This document shows positions 1 through 6,576 of a stretch of DNA of 64,000 nucleotides, piece by piece; positions within the stretch are counted from its first letter, which is position 1, and each line of letters starts with the position of its first letter. The translations under genes were made by a program, and so were the position numbers. The DNA comes from JAAYZQ01 sp034428935. Lineage in GTDB: Bacteria; Chloroflexota; Anaerolineae; JAAYZQ01. The DNA lies in contig DAOUHB010000066.1 of NCBI GenBank assembly GCA_034428935.1, forward strand, positions 1 to 64,000. Direction: 5' to 3'. The notes beneath the pieces are model-generated. The model saw only the letters and a program-made list of their open reading frames with translations. It was not told where the DNA came from and did no database searches.

Positions 1-204
1 TGCCTTCTGGATCGTCCGCCACGGCTGGGTCGACGTCCCCGGGTTCGAGTCGGACCCGCTGGTACTGACATAGTACTGCGTGGCCGCCGATACCGACCCC
101 GGCTGAACCAGGTACGCTGCAACCAGGCTGCAGACCACCAACACAACCACCCAACGTCTTTGCCATGTCCATCCAACGTCCTTGCCGCTGTCTACAATGA
201 TCAT
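1..204 (-). CDS. Secreted right-handed beta-helix protein, N-terminus only (partial)
   Basis: The gene runs off the left edge, so only 68 N-terminal residues are visible. It starts at ATG 204-202 with an AGGAGAG ribosome site just upstream. Residues about 17-41 form a basic stretch, a hydrophobic core (VVVLVVCSLVAAYLV) and a likely signal-peptidase site (SVSAA). The mature protein begins TQYYVSTSGSDSNPGTSTQPW, close to the opening of secreted right-handed parallel beta-helix proteins such as polysaccharide-lyase-like or DUF1565 proteins ('YYVSTSGSDSNPGT...PWRTIQKA'). That family recognition is knowledge-based; substrate and enzyme activity cannot be judged from this fragment. It is transcribed away from the nitrilase-like gene from its own promoter. 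Confidence 0.75.
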   Translation of the reverse strand, partial: MIIVDSGKDVGWTWQRRWVVVLVVCSLVAAYLVQPGSVSAATQYYVSTSGSDSNPGTSTQPWRTIQKA

Positions 205-264
205 CGTCTCTCCTAGACGCTCTAGCGCAGGCAATCCGTCGGCTGCGGCTATTGGATGCCCGCA

Positions 265-292
265 ATCATACCCCAGAACGAGCGAGTGTCAA
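265..292 (-). promoter_or_regulatory. Sigma70-type promoter of the beta-helix gene
   Basis: On the minus strand a perfect TTGACA (287-292) and TATGAT (265-270) are separated by 16 bases, about 60 bases before the ATG at 204. The stretch 205-429 otherwise holds no gene. Confidence 0.7.
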
Positions 293-429
293 TAGCCTTA
301 TGGTACTACAAGCTTACAAGCCCCCGGTACTATGGCCTAACCGTCTTTATCTTCTAGAAACCAATGGAAATACATATGACCGTTTGCGGCATCTACTCCC
401 TTGGGAGTACCTGCATCGCCCGCTTCACC

Positions 430-459
430 TTAGCAAAACGGCGAAAAGTATGCTATAAT
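430..459 (+). promoter_or_regulatory. Sigma70-type promoter for the nitrilase-like gene
   Basis: A consensus TATAAT (454-459) with an upstream TG (extended -10, TGCTATAAT) follows a weaker TTAGCA (430-435) at 18-base spacing. The ATG at 487 lies 27 bases past the -10 box, with GGGAGGGAACC as ribosome site. Confidence 0.7.
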
Positions 460-486
460 GAGCCCAGCTCACAACGGGAGGGAACC

Positions 487-1701
487 ATGGAAAACCTGAT
501 CGTGGCTTGCATCCAGCAGCGTATGAGCATCCCATCGACCCATGAAGAGTTTGATACCGAGGTTCGTCGTTTCCTGCGCCAGGCCCAGGCGAAAGCTGCC
601 AGGCTCGTCGTCTTTCCCGAGCTAACCGGGGTGATGCTGGCCCCGCCCTTGATCTCCAGCCTCAAGTTGGGTTTTCTGAAGCAGAAGGACCAGGCCAAAC
701 AGCCCGGGGCCGGTTTTCTGTCCCGCACCCTCGGCCGGGTGGCGAGCGGCACGGCGGGCGCGCTGGGCGGGGGCTTCTGGGGAAGCCTGGGCCGCCTGGT
801 GCACAAGAGAAGCGATGCCCTGCAGGACGCCTACGTCTCTACCTTTTCCGCCCTGGCCCGCGAGTACAGCACCGCCATTGTCGCCGGCAGTGTCTACCTT
901 TACGATGAAGAGACGGGAACGGTACGCAACCGGGCCTATCTCTTTGACATCGACGGCGAGGTGCTGGGCTACCAGGACAAGCTCAACCTGACGCCCGGCG
1001 AGCGGGAGCTGGCCAGTCCGGGCTCGGAGGTCGAGGTGCTCGAGACCCGGCACGCTCGCCTGGGGCTGCTCATCGGCCGCGATGCCCTCTACCCGGAGAT
1101 TGCCCGCGCCCTGGCCGCCCAGGGTGCCGAGATCATTGTTGGGCTGGCGGCCTCCCCGGGCGTGGCACAAGGACGCATCGTGCGCTCGTCGCTGGCGCTG
1201 CGTGCCGAGGAGAACCAGGTATTCGGGGCGGCCAGCTTCTTGCTGGGTCCCAACCACCTGGGCCGTGGCACACAAGAAGAGTTCTACGGGCAGTCGGCGC
1301 TCCTGGCCCCGATTTCCCTCAGCCCACGGGGGGATGGCATCCTCGTCCAGGCCGGCACAGACCGGACGGAGGGGATCATTGCCGCCGAGCTGGATGGTCC
1401 GGGCCTCTCCGAGCTCCACGCCAACAGCCGCTTCCGCCCGCGCAGTGAGATGAACCTGGGCAATGCGGGCGCCATCCTGGAAGAGATGTATCGCGACGGG
1501 CTGTCCATCGAGGAGGCCTTCGAGCGCCACGCAGCGGGCGTCGTCCCTCCCATCCCGGAGCCGGAGCCGGCGGTGCCCGGTTTCGTGAGGCGCGAGGCAT
1601 GGCCTGAGGAGCCCCCCGAGCCGCTGGAGGAGCCGGAGCCCGGCCCGGAGCTCACCTGGCGCACCGAGCCGGCCGGCGACGAAGGCCTGGAGAGCGAGTA
1701 A
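487..1701 (+). CDS. Nitrilase-superfamily protein lacking the catalytic cysteine
   Basis: This 404-residue protein has the carbon-nitrogen hydrolase fold: Glu45 in VVFPELTG and Lys165 in YQDKLNLTPGERE match two of the three Glu-Lys-Cys catalytic residues. At the nucleophile position the sequence reads LGLLIGRDALYPE, where family members have a Cys; here codon 1075-1077 is GGC, Gly197. A segment of about 60 residues (51-110, Gly-rich) separates the first strands, and residues about 353-404 form a Pro/Glu-rich tail. Amidase or nitrilase activity by the usual mechanism is therefore unlikely; a binding or structural role is possible. The ATG at 487 is chosen over an upstream in-frame ATG (364) because it has a good ribosome site and follows the promoter. 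The next gene begins 8 bases after the stop. Confidence 0.8.
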   Translation: MENLIVACIQQRMSIPSTHEEFDTEVRRFLRQAQAKAARLVVFPELTGVMLAPPLISSLKLGFLKQKDQAKQPGAGFLSRTLGRVASGTAGALGGGFWGSLGRLVHKRSDALQDAYVSTFSALAREYSTAIVAGSVYLYDEETGTVRNRAYLFDIDGEVLGYQDKLNLTPGERELASPGSEVEVLETRHARLGLLIGRDALYPEIARALAAQGAEIIVGLAASPGVAQGRIVRSSLALRAEENQVFGAASFLLGPNHLGRGTQEEFYGQSALLAPISLSPRGDGILVQAGTDRTEGIIAAELDGPGLSELHANSRFRPRSEMNLGNAGAILEEMYRDGLSIEEAFERHAAGVVPPIPEPEPAVPGFVRREAWPEEPPEPLEEPEPGPELTWRTEPAGDEGLESE

Positions 1702-1709
1702 GCGCCTCT

Positions 1710-2588
1710 ATGGCTGGCATCCTGGGCCTCATCGGCTCGGCGCGAGCCTGGGGCAACGGCGACTTGCTGGTCCGCCAGGCCATACGCGGCGCCATGGAGG
1801 AAGGCACCGGCGGGCGCCTGCTGCGTTTGACAGATTTGTCCATTGAGCGCTGCACCGGCTGCCTGCGCTGCGCCCTCGGCCGCACTCCCTGCCCCCTGGA
1901 CGACGACCTCTACTGGCTGCTGGACACCATGGCGGCCGCCGAGGGACTCGTCCTGTCGGCCCCAACCTATTTTCTGGGACCCTCGGCTGCCCTCAAGCTC
2001 GTCCTCGACAGGCTGCTGGTGCTCGCCGGCCGCCAGGAGAAAGCTCTGCCCGTGGCCAGGCCGGCCGTGACAATCGCCACCGCCGGCCTGGAGGCATGGC
2101 GAGGCCTGGTAGTGCCCTACCTCAACGCCCTGGCCGCGGCCACCGGTTTTCGGCCCATCGAGAGTCTACTGGCCGTGGCTCCGGGCCCGGGCGAGGCCCT
2201 CCTGGACGACGACCTCATGGAGCGGGCGCGAGCTGCCGGCCGGCGCCTGGGTCGCGGCGAGATGGAACCGGCCCCGGCGCCGCCCAACGTGTGCCCTACC
2301 TGTCGCAGCGACGCCTTTGTGCTGGAGGGCGACAGCGTCACCTGCCCCATCTGCGGGCAAAGGGCCAGCGTCTCGTTGCTGGATGGCAAGCTGGCGCTCC
2401 ACTTTGAGCCACAGACGGAAGCCGAGCAACGCTGGAGTCGGGAGGGCTTGCAGCGACACATCGAGGACTGGGTCGTGGCCACCGGCCCACGATTCCTGGC
2501 TCATCGCCAGGAGATCAGAACGCGGCGCGCTCCCTTCCGCCAGATGGAGCTGGAGTGGTTGGTGCCACCCCATCGTGGCAATTCATAG
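1710..2588 (+). CDS. NADPH-dependent FMN reductase / iron-sulfur flavoprotein with C-terminal zinc ribbon
   Basis: The first ~180 of 292 residues have the flavodoxin-like fold of NAD(P)H-dependent FMN reductases: GLIGSARAWGNGD phosphate-binding start, and SAPTYFLGPSAALK in the flavin region. A CTGCLRC...C cluster (CxxCxxC then a Cys six residues on) near residue 49 matches the compact cysteine motif of archaeal-type iron-sulfur flavoproteins, where it binds a 4Fe-4S cluster next to FMN. Residues about 194-222 add CPTCRSDAF...CPICGQ, a two-CxxC zinc-ribbon or rubredoxin-like knuckle. Likely a cytoplasmic redox protein. It sits between the nitrilase-like gene and the dehydratase-like gene, 8 bases after the former, so it is probably co-transcribed. 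Redox partner and substrate are unknown. Confidence 0.8.
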   Translation: MAGILGLIGSARAWGNGDLLVRQAIRGAMEEGTGGRLLRLTDLSIERCTGCLRCALGRTPCPLDDDLYWLLDTMAAAEGLVLSAPTYFLGPSAALKLVLDRLLVLAGRQEKALPVARPAVTIATAGLEAWRGLVVPYLNALAAATGFRPIESLLAVAPGPGEALLDDDLMERARAAGRRLGRGEMEPAPAPPNVCPTCRSDAFVLEGDSVTCPICGQRASVSLLDGKLALHFEPQTEAEQRWSREGLQRHIEDWVVATGPRFLAHRQEIRTRRAPFRQMELEWLVPPHRGNS

Positions 2589-2608
2589 GAAAGGTCCACG
2601 CGTCCCAC

Positions 2609-3715
2609 ATGACAGAACTCACAGGACTCGAAGCGTTCAGCCAGGCAGCCGTCGCACCCCTGGCCGCATGGCCGGCGCGCCACCCCGGGCGGCAGGCAAT
2701 GGGCTATTTTTGCAGCTATGCTCCCCAGGAGTTGATGCACGCTGCCGGGTTCACACCCGTGCGCCTGCGGGGCACCGGCGAGCCGCTGCGCCACGCCGAC
2801 GCCCACCTCCAGTCCTTTAGCTGCGCCCTCTGCCGCAGCACACTCGACCGGGCCGTGTCGGGCGAGTTGGACCAGGCGCTGGCCGGCGTCGTGTTGGCCC
2901 ACACCTGCGACACGATGCAGGCCCTGGCCGACTTGTGGCGCATGCACAGCGCCGATTCCCATTTTGTCGACACGGTCATGCAGCCGGCAAACCTCGGCAC
3001 GCCGGCCGGCCGCGATTACCTGGTGGCCGAGCTGGGCAGGTTTCGCGGCAGGCTGGCAGCCTTTGCCGGACGCCAGCTTGTGGATAGCGATGTCCAGGCA
3101 AGCATCGCCCTATACGACGAGAGACGCCGCCTGGTGGCCCGCCTCCACGGCGAGCGGCGCCGCCTCAGCGCCGCTGCCTTTTACGCCATCCTGGACGCCG
3201 CCCAGGCCATGCCGCCCGAGGAGTTCAACCCCATGCTGGCCGATTTCCTGGTCAGGCTGGCCGGCGCCCCACCTCGTGCGGCCGGGCCTCGCCTCTTTTT
3301 CGCCGGCGCCATCCTTGACGAGCCGCGGCTGATGGCCCTCGTCGACGAGCTGGGCGCGCAGGTTGCCGGCGACGACCTGTGCAGCGGCATGCGCCACTTC
3401 TGGGGAGCGGTGGGTGACGAGACCTACCCCCTCGCCGCCCTGGCGGACTATTACCTGCGGCGGCCGCCCTGCCCCACCAAGTTTCACCCGGCCCACGATC
3501 CCGGCCGCCACCTGGTGGACCAGGCCCGCCGGGACGCCGCGGGCGGCATCGTGTTCGTCCTGCCCAAATTCTGCGAGCCCCACGCCTTTGACCATGCCCT
3601 CGTCCTGCCCACCCTGGAACAGGCCGGCCTGCCCTATCTCGTCCTGGAGATGGAACAGGTGCCCAGCATCGAGGCCATTCGCACCCGGCTACAGGCCTTC
3701 CTGGAGATCCTGTAG
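2609..3715 (+). CDS. 2-hydroxyacyl-CoA dehydratase (HgdB/BcrC-type) family protein
   Basis: The 368-residue protein opens with GYFCSYAPQELMHAAGFTPVRL, the family's hallmark start, followed by conserved cysteines in SFSCALCRSTLD, AHTCDTMQ and KFCEPHAFDH that are placed as 4Fe-4S ligands in this family. Family members act as two-subunit dehydratases or benzoyl-CoA reductases with an ATP-dependent activator (HgdC). Here there is one subunit and no activator gene in view. The ATG at 2609 is used because an ATAGGAAAGG ribosome site precedes it and it lies past the previous stop (2588); an in-frame ATG at 2555 would overlap. The electron-carrying flavoprotein just upstream could be a partner, which is inference. 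Confidence 0.75.
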   Translation: MTELTGLEAFSQAAVAPLAAWPARHPGRQAMGYFCSYAPQELMHAAGFTPVRLRGTGEPLRHADAHLQSFSCALCRSTLDRAVSGELDQALAGVVLAHTCDTMQALADLWRMHSADSHFVDTVMQPANLGTPAGRDYLVAELGRFRGRLAAFAGRQLVDSDVQASIALYDERRRLVARLHGERRRLSAAAFYAILDAAQAMPPEEFNPMLADFLVRLAGAPPRAAGPRLFFAGAILDEPRLMALVDELGAQVAGDDLCSGMRHFWGAVGDETYPLAALADYYLRRPPCPTKFHPAHDPGRHLVDQARRDAAGGIVFVLPKFCEPHAFDHALVLPTLEQAGLPYLVLEMEQVPSIEAIRTRLQAFLEIL

Positions 3716-3841
3716 GGAGCCGGTGGGCCTCTATTCTCGGCGGCAGAGGGACATACAACTCCCATGACGGGCGGACGTATAGAGAGCAAGCCATGCGCCG
3801 GGCGGACGGAACGACCAGGCTACCTTCCAGGCCCTGGTTTT

Positions 3842-3869
3842 TTGTCCGGCAGCCCAGATATGTTATACT
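3842..3869 (+). promoter_or_regulatory. Promoter giving a very short leader for the ABC1 kinase gene
   Basis: TTGTCC (3842-3847), 16 bases, then extended -10 TGTTATACT with TATACT at 3864-3869. The start codon at 3883 is only 13 bases past the -10 box, so the transcript would have a leader of about six bases, nearly leaderless. Confidence 0.55.
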
Positions 3870-3882
3870 TGTTGATAGACAG

Positions 3883-5865
3883 ATGAACGATATACCATTG
3901 CAAGAACCCTATACACCGGAATTTGTAGAAGCCAAGCTGAAGGAGGCCGGTCTCTTTCGAGCGCTGTGGCGCATCCTGCAAGTGGCCGGCTTGTTGCTCG
4001 TCGGCCTGTTCTTCCGGCAGGTCGACAGTTGGCGCTGGACCTACCGCCGTGGCGAAACGAGGGAGGATCGGCAGCGTCGCCGCGCCACCTGGCTGTTGAA
4101 CCGCCTCATCAAGCTGGGGCCGGCCTTTGTCAAGGTTGGCCAGTCGCTGGCTACCCGGCCCGACCTGTTGCCCCTGACCTACATCCACGTCCTGTCCAGC
4201 CTCCACGACCAGTTGCCCTCCTTTTCCAACGAGGTGGCCCTGGCCTGTTTTGAAGAAGAGCTGGGCTGGAAGCCCGACACCCTCTTCGAGAGCTTTAGCC
4301 CGGAGCCCTTTGCCGCCGCCAGCCTGGGGCAGGTCTACCACGCCGTCACCCACGAGGAGCAGCAGGTGGCCGTCAAGATTCAGCGGCCCGACCTGGTAGA
4401 GGTCATCAGCCTCGACCTCGCCCTCGTGCGGCGCCTGGCGGCGCTGGCCGAGCGCTTCCCTCGCCTGAGCCGCGGACAGCCCTGGGTGAGCCTGGTTGAC
4501 GAGTTCGGGGCCAAGCTCTTTGAGGAGCTGGACTATATCCATGAGGCGCACCTGACGGAGCGCTTTGGCATCAACGTCTCGGAAATGCAGGGCGTGTACG
4601 CGCCCAAGGTATACTGGCAGTACTGCAGCCGGCGCGTCCTGACGACCGAGTACATCGACGGCATCCGGGTGACCGATAAGGAAAAGCTGGAAGCCGCGGG
4701 GGTGGACTTTCGAAACCTGCTCAGCCAGGGGGTGCGCGCCAACCTGAAGCAGTTGTTCGAGCACGGGTTGTTCCACGCCGACCCGCATCCCGGCAATCTC
4801 CTGGTACGGCCCGAGGATGGAGCCCTGGTCTTTCTCGACTTTGGCATGATGGGCATCATCCAGCCGGAGCAAAAGCTGCGCATCCTGGAGATTTTTGTCG
4901 ACGTCATCAACCAGCGCCCCGAGAACTTGAAGGACAACCTGATCGCCCTGGGCTGCCTGCGGCCCGACGCCCGCTGGGAAGAGATCGTGCCCGTCGCTAA
5001 CAACATGTTCAAGGCGCTCTTTGGCGATGCCGGCAAGCGCCACACCTTCCAGGAAGTGACAGGAAACTTTGCGCCACTGATCTACGAGTACGAGTTCCGC
5101 ATCCCGGTCGATTTCGCCTACATCGTGCGGGCCATCATGACCCTGGAGGGCATCAGCCTGCAGCTTGACCCCAGTTTCGACATCTGGGCCGTCACGGCGC
5201 CCTATGCCGCGCGGATGATGCTCACCTTCCCCGATCCCAGCATCAGGCGGCGGCTCATGGACGAGCTGCTGACCGACGATGGGGCCCTGGACTGGACCAG
5301 GCTCCAGCAACTCGCCATGCTGGCCGCCCACGACACGGCCTTCCGCCTGGAGACCGAGGGGTTGGTGGAGCCGGCGCTCGACATGCTTCTCTCACCCGAG
5401 GGAGCGGCGCTGCGGCGTGCCCTGGTCGCCGACCTGCTGCGCACCCCCGACTCGTCCGCGAGCCGCATCGAGGGCCTGGCCCCGCTGCTGACGGCCGATC
5501 CGACCCTCACCGGCCGGGACATCCTCGACCGGCTCATCGCCTTCCTTCTGTCCGACGAGGGCGAGGAGACCCGCCAGCAGTTGGCCGAGGGGCTGCGCAA
5601 CGGCAGCAACGGAAGCCGGCAGGTGGACTGGACACGACTGGCGGACCTGGCCGGCATGGCCACCCAGTTGCATCCCGACTTTCGCCTGGGCACCCTGGTG
5701 CGCTCCCTGGGGAGCTATCTCTTCTCGGACGAGGGCCGGCCGGCGCGAAATCAGGCCCTGGCAGCCGGCGCCCGCTGGATGGCGGATGGCCTTGCCGGCG
5801 CCCTCAGCCGCCTGTCCAGGCCCACCACGCCGGCGCGCCCGCGAACCCTGCCCGACGCGGAATAG
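3883..5865 (+). CDS. ABC1/UbiB/AarF-family atypical protein kinase
   Basis: A 660-residue protein with all ABC1 kinase signatures: KVGQ at 84-87, the Ala-rich nucleotide loop AAASLGQVYHA at 144-154, the VAVK lysine K165, EELDYIHEA near 214-222, catalytic FHADPHPGN with D300 and N305, and DFG at 319-321. Family members (UbiB, COQ8) are membrane-associated ATPases/kinases supporting isoprenoid-quinone biosynthesis. Residues 30-44 form a short hydrophobic stretch. The C-terminal ~200 residues form a helical, low-similarity extension. I choose ATG 3883 (MNDIPLQEP) rather than the in-frame start at 3793 because the promoter -10 box lies between them. No quinone genes are adjacent, so the pathway is assumed from the family. 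A terminator follows. Confidence 0.85.
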   Translation: MNDIPLQEPYTPEFVEAKLKEAGLFRALWRILQVAGLLLVGLFFRQVDSWRWTYRRGETREDRQRRRATWLLNRLIKLGPAFVKVGQSLATRPDLLPLTYIHVLSSLHDQLPSFSNEVALACFEEELGWKPDTLFESFSPEPFAAASLGQVYHAVTHEEQQVAVKIQRPDLVEVISLDLALVRRLAALAERFPRLSRGQPWVSLVDEFGAKLFEELDYIHEAHLTERFGINVSEMQGVYAPKVYWQYCSRRVLTTEYIDGIRVTDKEKLEAAGVDFRNLLSQGVRANLKQLFEHGLFHADPHPGNLLVRPEDGALVFLDFGMMGIIQPEQKLRILEIFVDVINQRPENLKDNLIALGCLRPDARWEEIVPVANNMFKALFGDAGKRHTFQEVTGNFAPLIYEYEFRIPVDFAYIVRAIMTLEGISLQLDPSFDIWAVTAPYAARMMLTFPDPSIRRRLMDELLTDDGALDWTRLQQLAMLAAHDTAFRLETEGLVEPALDMLLSPEGAALRRALVADLLRTPDSSASRIEGLAPLLTADPTLTGRDILDRLIAFLLSDEGEETRQQLAEGLRNGSNGSRQVDWTRLADLAGMATQLHPDFRLGTLVRSLGSYLFSDEGRPARNQALAAGARWMADGLAGALSRLSRPTTPARPRTLPDAE

Positions 5866-5895
5866 CCCGGGCGCTCGGTTCTTCAGAAATCAAAG

Positions 5896-5922
5896 AGCGG
5901 CGGATGATCCGCCGCTTTTTTT
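5896..5922 (+). terminator. Rho-independent terminator after the ABC1 kinase gene
   Basis: AGCGGCGGA / TCCGCCGCT stem (5896-5904 with 5908-5916), three-base loop, then a run of seven T. The minus-strand gene ends 17 bases further, and the A-rich left flank may give weak function on that strand too. Confidence 0.9.
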
Positions 5923-5938
5923 CGGAAGGAAAGGGCCG

Positions 5939-6331
5939 CTAACGATCGCCGAAGAACAGGTCCCACCAGGCTTGCTGGGGCGCCGCCAGCCCCGCGCCGG
6001 TGCCGTCCCGGGCGTCCGGGCCGGGGGCAGCCTCGCCGGTGGGCTCGATGATCACCACGGGCATCTCGTCAGGCCTGGCCCAGCCGTTCTCAAGAGCCCA
6101 GGCCTCGACAGCTGCCGGGGACTCCACAAATTCCAGGTGTTCATTCAGGACCTCAGCCTCTTCCTGGACAATGGCGATTTCGTTTTCGATGCGCTCCAAT
6201 TCGGCCCGCTGTTGTTCCCGCACCTGGGCCTGGCGGGCGAAAGCGGCGCCCACGTAGACGACGAGAGTGCCGACCAGGGCTAGAAGCAGGTAGCGTACAA
6301 GCACTGATTTCCCGGGGATTCTGTCTATCAC
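5939..6331 (-). CDS. FtsB/DivIC-like septum formation initiator protein
   Basis: A small bitopic protein of 130 residues: short N-terminus, one membrane span (about residues 9-31, VLVRYLLLALVGTLVVYVGAAFA), then a coiled coil (RAELERIENEIAIVQEEAEVL) followed by FVESPAAVEAWALENGWARPDE. This topology, and a short motif after the coil that includes an ENGWARP-like segment, matches the FtsB/DivIC family of divisome proteins that bind FtsL and FtsQ/DivIB. The start is GTG at 6331-6329, with GGAGG five bases upstream and a good promoter further up; a longer open frame to 6547 would run antisense through tRNA-Leu and is rejected. The extended C-terminus (about 45 residues) is Gly/Ala/Pro-rich. Confidence 0.8.
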   Translation of the reverse strand: MIDRIPGKSVLVRYLLLALVGTLVVYVGAAFARQAQVREQQRAELERIENEIAIVQEEAEVLNEHLEFVESPAAVEAWALENGWARPDEMPVVIIEPTGEAAPGPDARDGTGAGLAAPQQAWWDLFFGDR

Positions 6332-6347
6332 TTCGGCCTCCAGGACA

Positions 6348-6376
6348 AGTATACCGCAATCCGGGTTGAAAGTCAA
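6348..6376 (-). promoter_or_regulatory. Sigma70-type promoter of the ftsB-like gene
   Basis: TTGACT (6371-6376), 17 bases, TATACT (6348-6353) on the minus strand, with the GTG start 17 bases after the -10 box. It lies between the tRNA-Leu terminator and the gene, so the gene has its own promoter. Confidence 0.8.
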
Positions 6377-6421
6377 CAACGCCGGCACGCATTCACGCGC
6401 TGTCGACGGATCGCCGGGAAA

Positions 6422-6447
6422 CAAAAATCCCGGCCATAAAGCCGGGA
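6422..6447 (-). terminator. Terminator of tRNA-Leu
   Basis: Minus-strand stem TCCCGGC / GCCGGGA (6441-6447 with 6428-6434) closed by a six-base loop and followed by TTTTTG, two bases beyond the encoded CCA end of the tRNA. Confidence 0.8.
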
Positions 6448-6449
6448 CC

Positions 6450-6536
6450 TGGTGCCGAAGGTGGGAGTTGAACCCACACGGGCGTACACCCACTGCGCCC
6501 TGAACGCAGCGCGTCTGCCTATTCCGCCACTTCGGC
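6450..6536 (-). tRNA. tRNA-Leu(CAG)
   Basis: An 87-base class II tRNA with GCCGAAG / CTTCGGC acceptor stem, a long variable arm, the GGTTCAACTCC T-loop region and an encoded CCA (6452-6450). The anticodon loop TTCAGGG places CAG at 6502-6500, reading CTG leucine codons, the expected major Leu codon in a GC-rich genome. Confidence 0.95.
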
Positions 6537-6547
6537 ACGCGGGGCAT

Positions 6548-6576
6548 ACTTTATCACTACTCGTCGCTTTTGTCAA
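6548..6576 (-). promoter_or_regulatory. Promoter of tRNA-Leu, overlapping the end of the upstream gene
   Basis: Perfect TTGACA (6571-6576), 17 bases, TAAAGT (6548-6553). The -35 box lies inside the last codons of the solute-binding protein gene (stop at 6557-6559). Confidence 0.7.

Noticed and set aside
252..458. 68-codon plus-strand open frame before the nitrilase gene
   Set aside because: It crosses both divergent promoters, has no ribosome site and no recognisable features.
487..1701. Cys8 (VACIQQ) as substitute nucleophile of the nitrilase
   Set aside because: It is in the first strand, far from the normal nucleophile elbow position in sequence order.
3820..5331. Long minus-strand open frame opposite the ABC1 kinase
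   Set aside because: Shadow of the highly GC-rich kinase gene; no recognisable domains, and the kinase has all family motifs.
5939..6547. Extended start of the FtsB-like protein to 6547
   Set aside because: It would translate antisense across tRNA-Leu; a promoter and ribosome site support GTG 6331.
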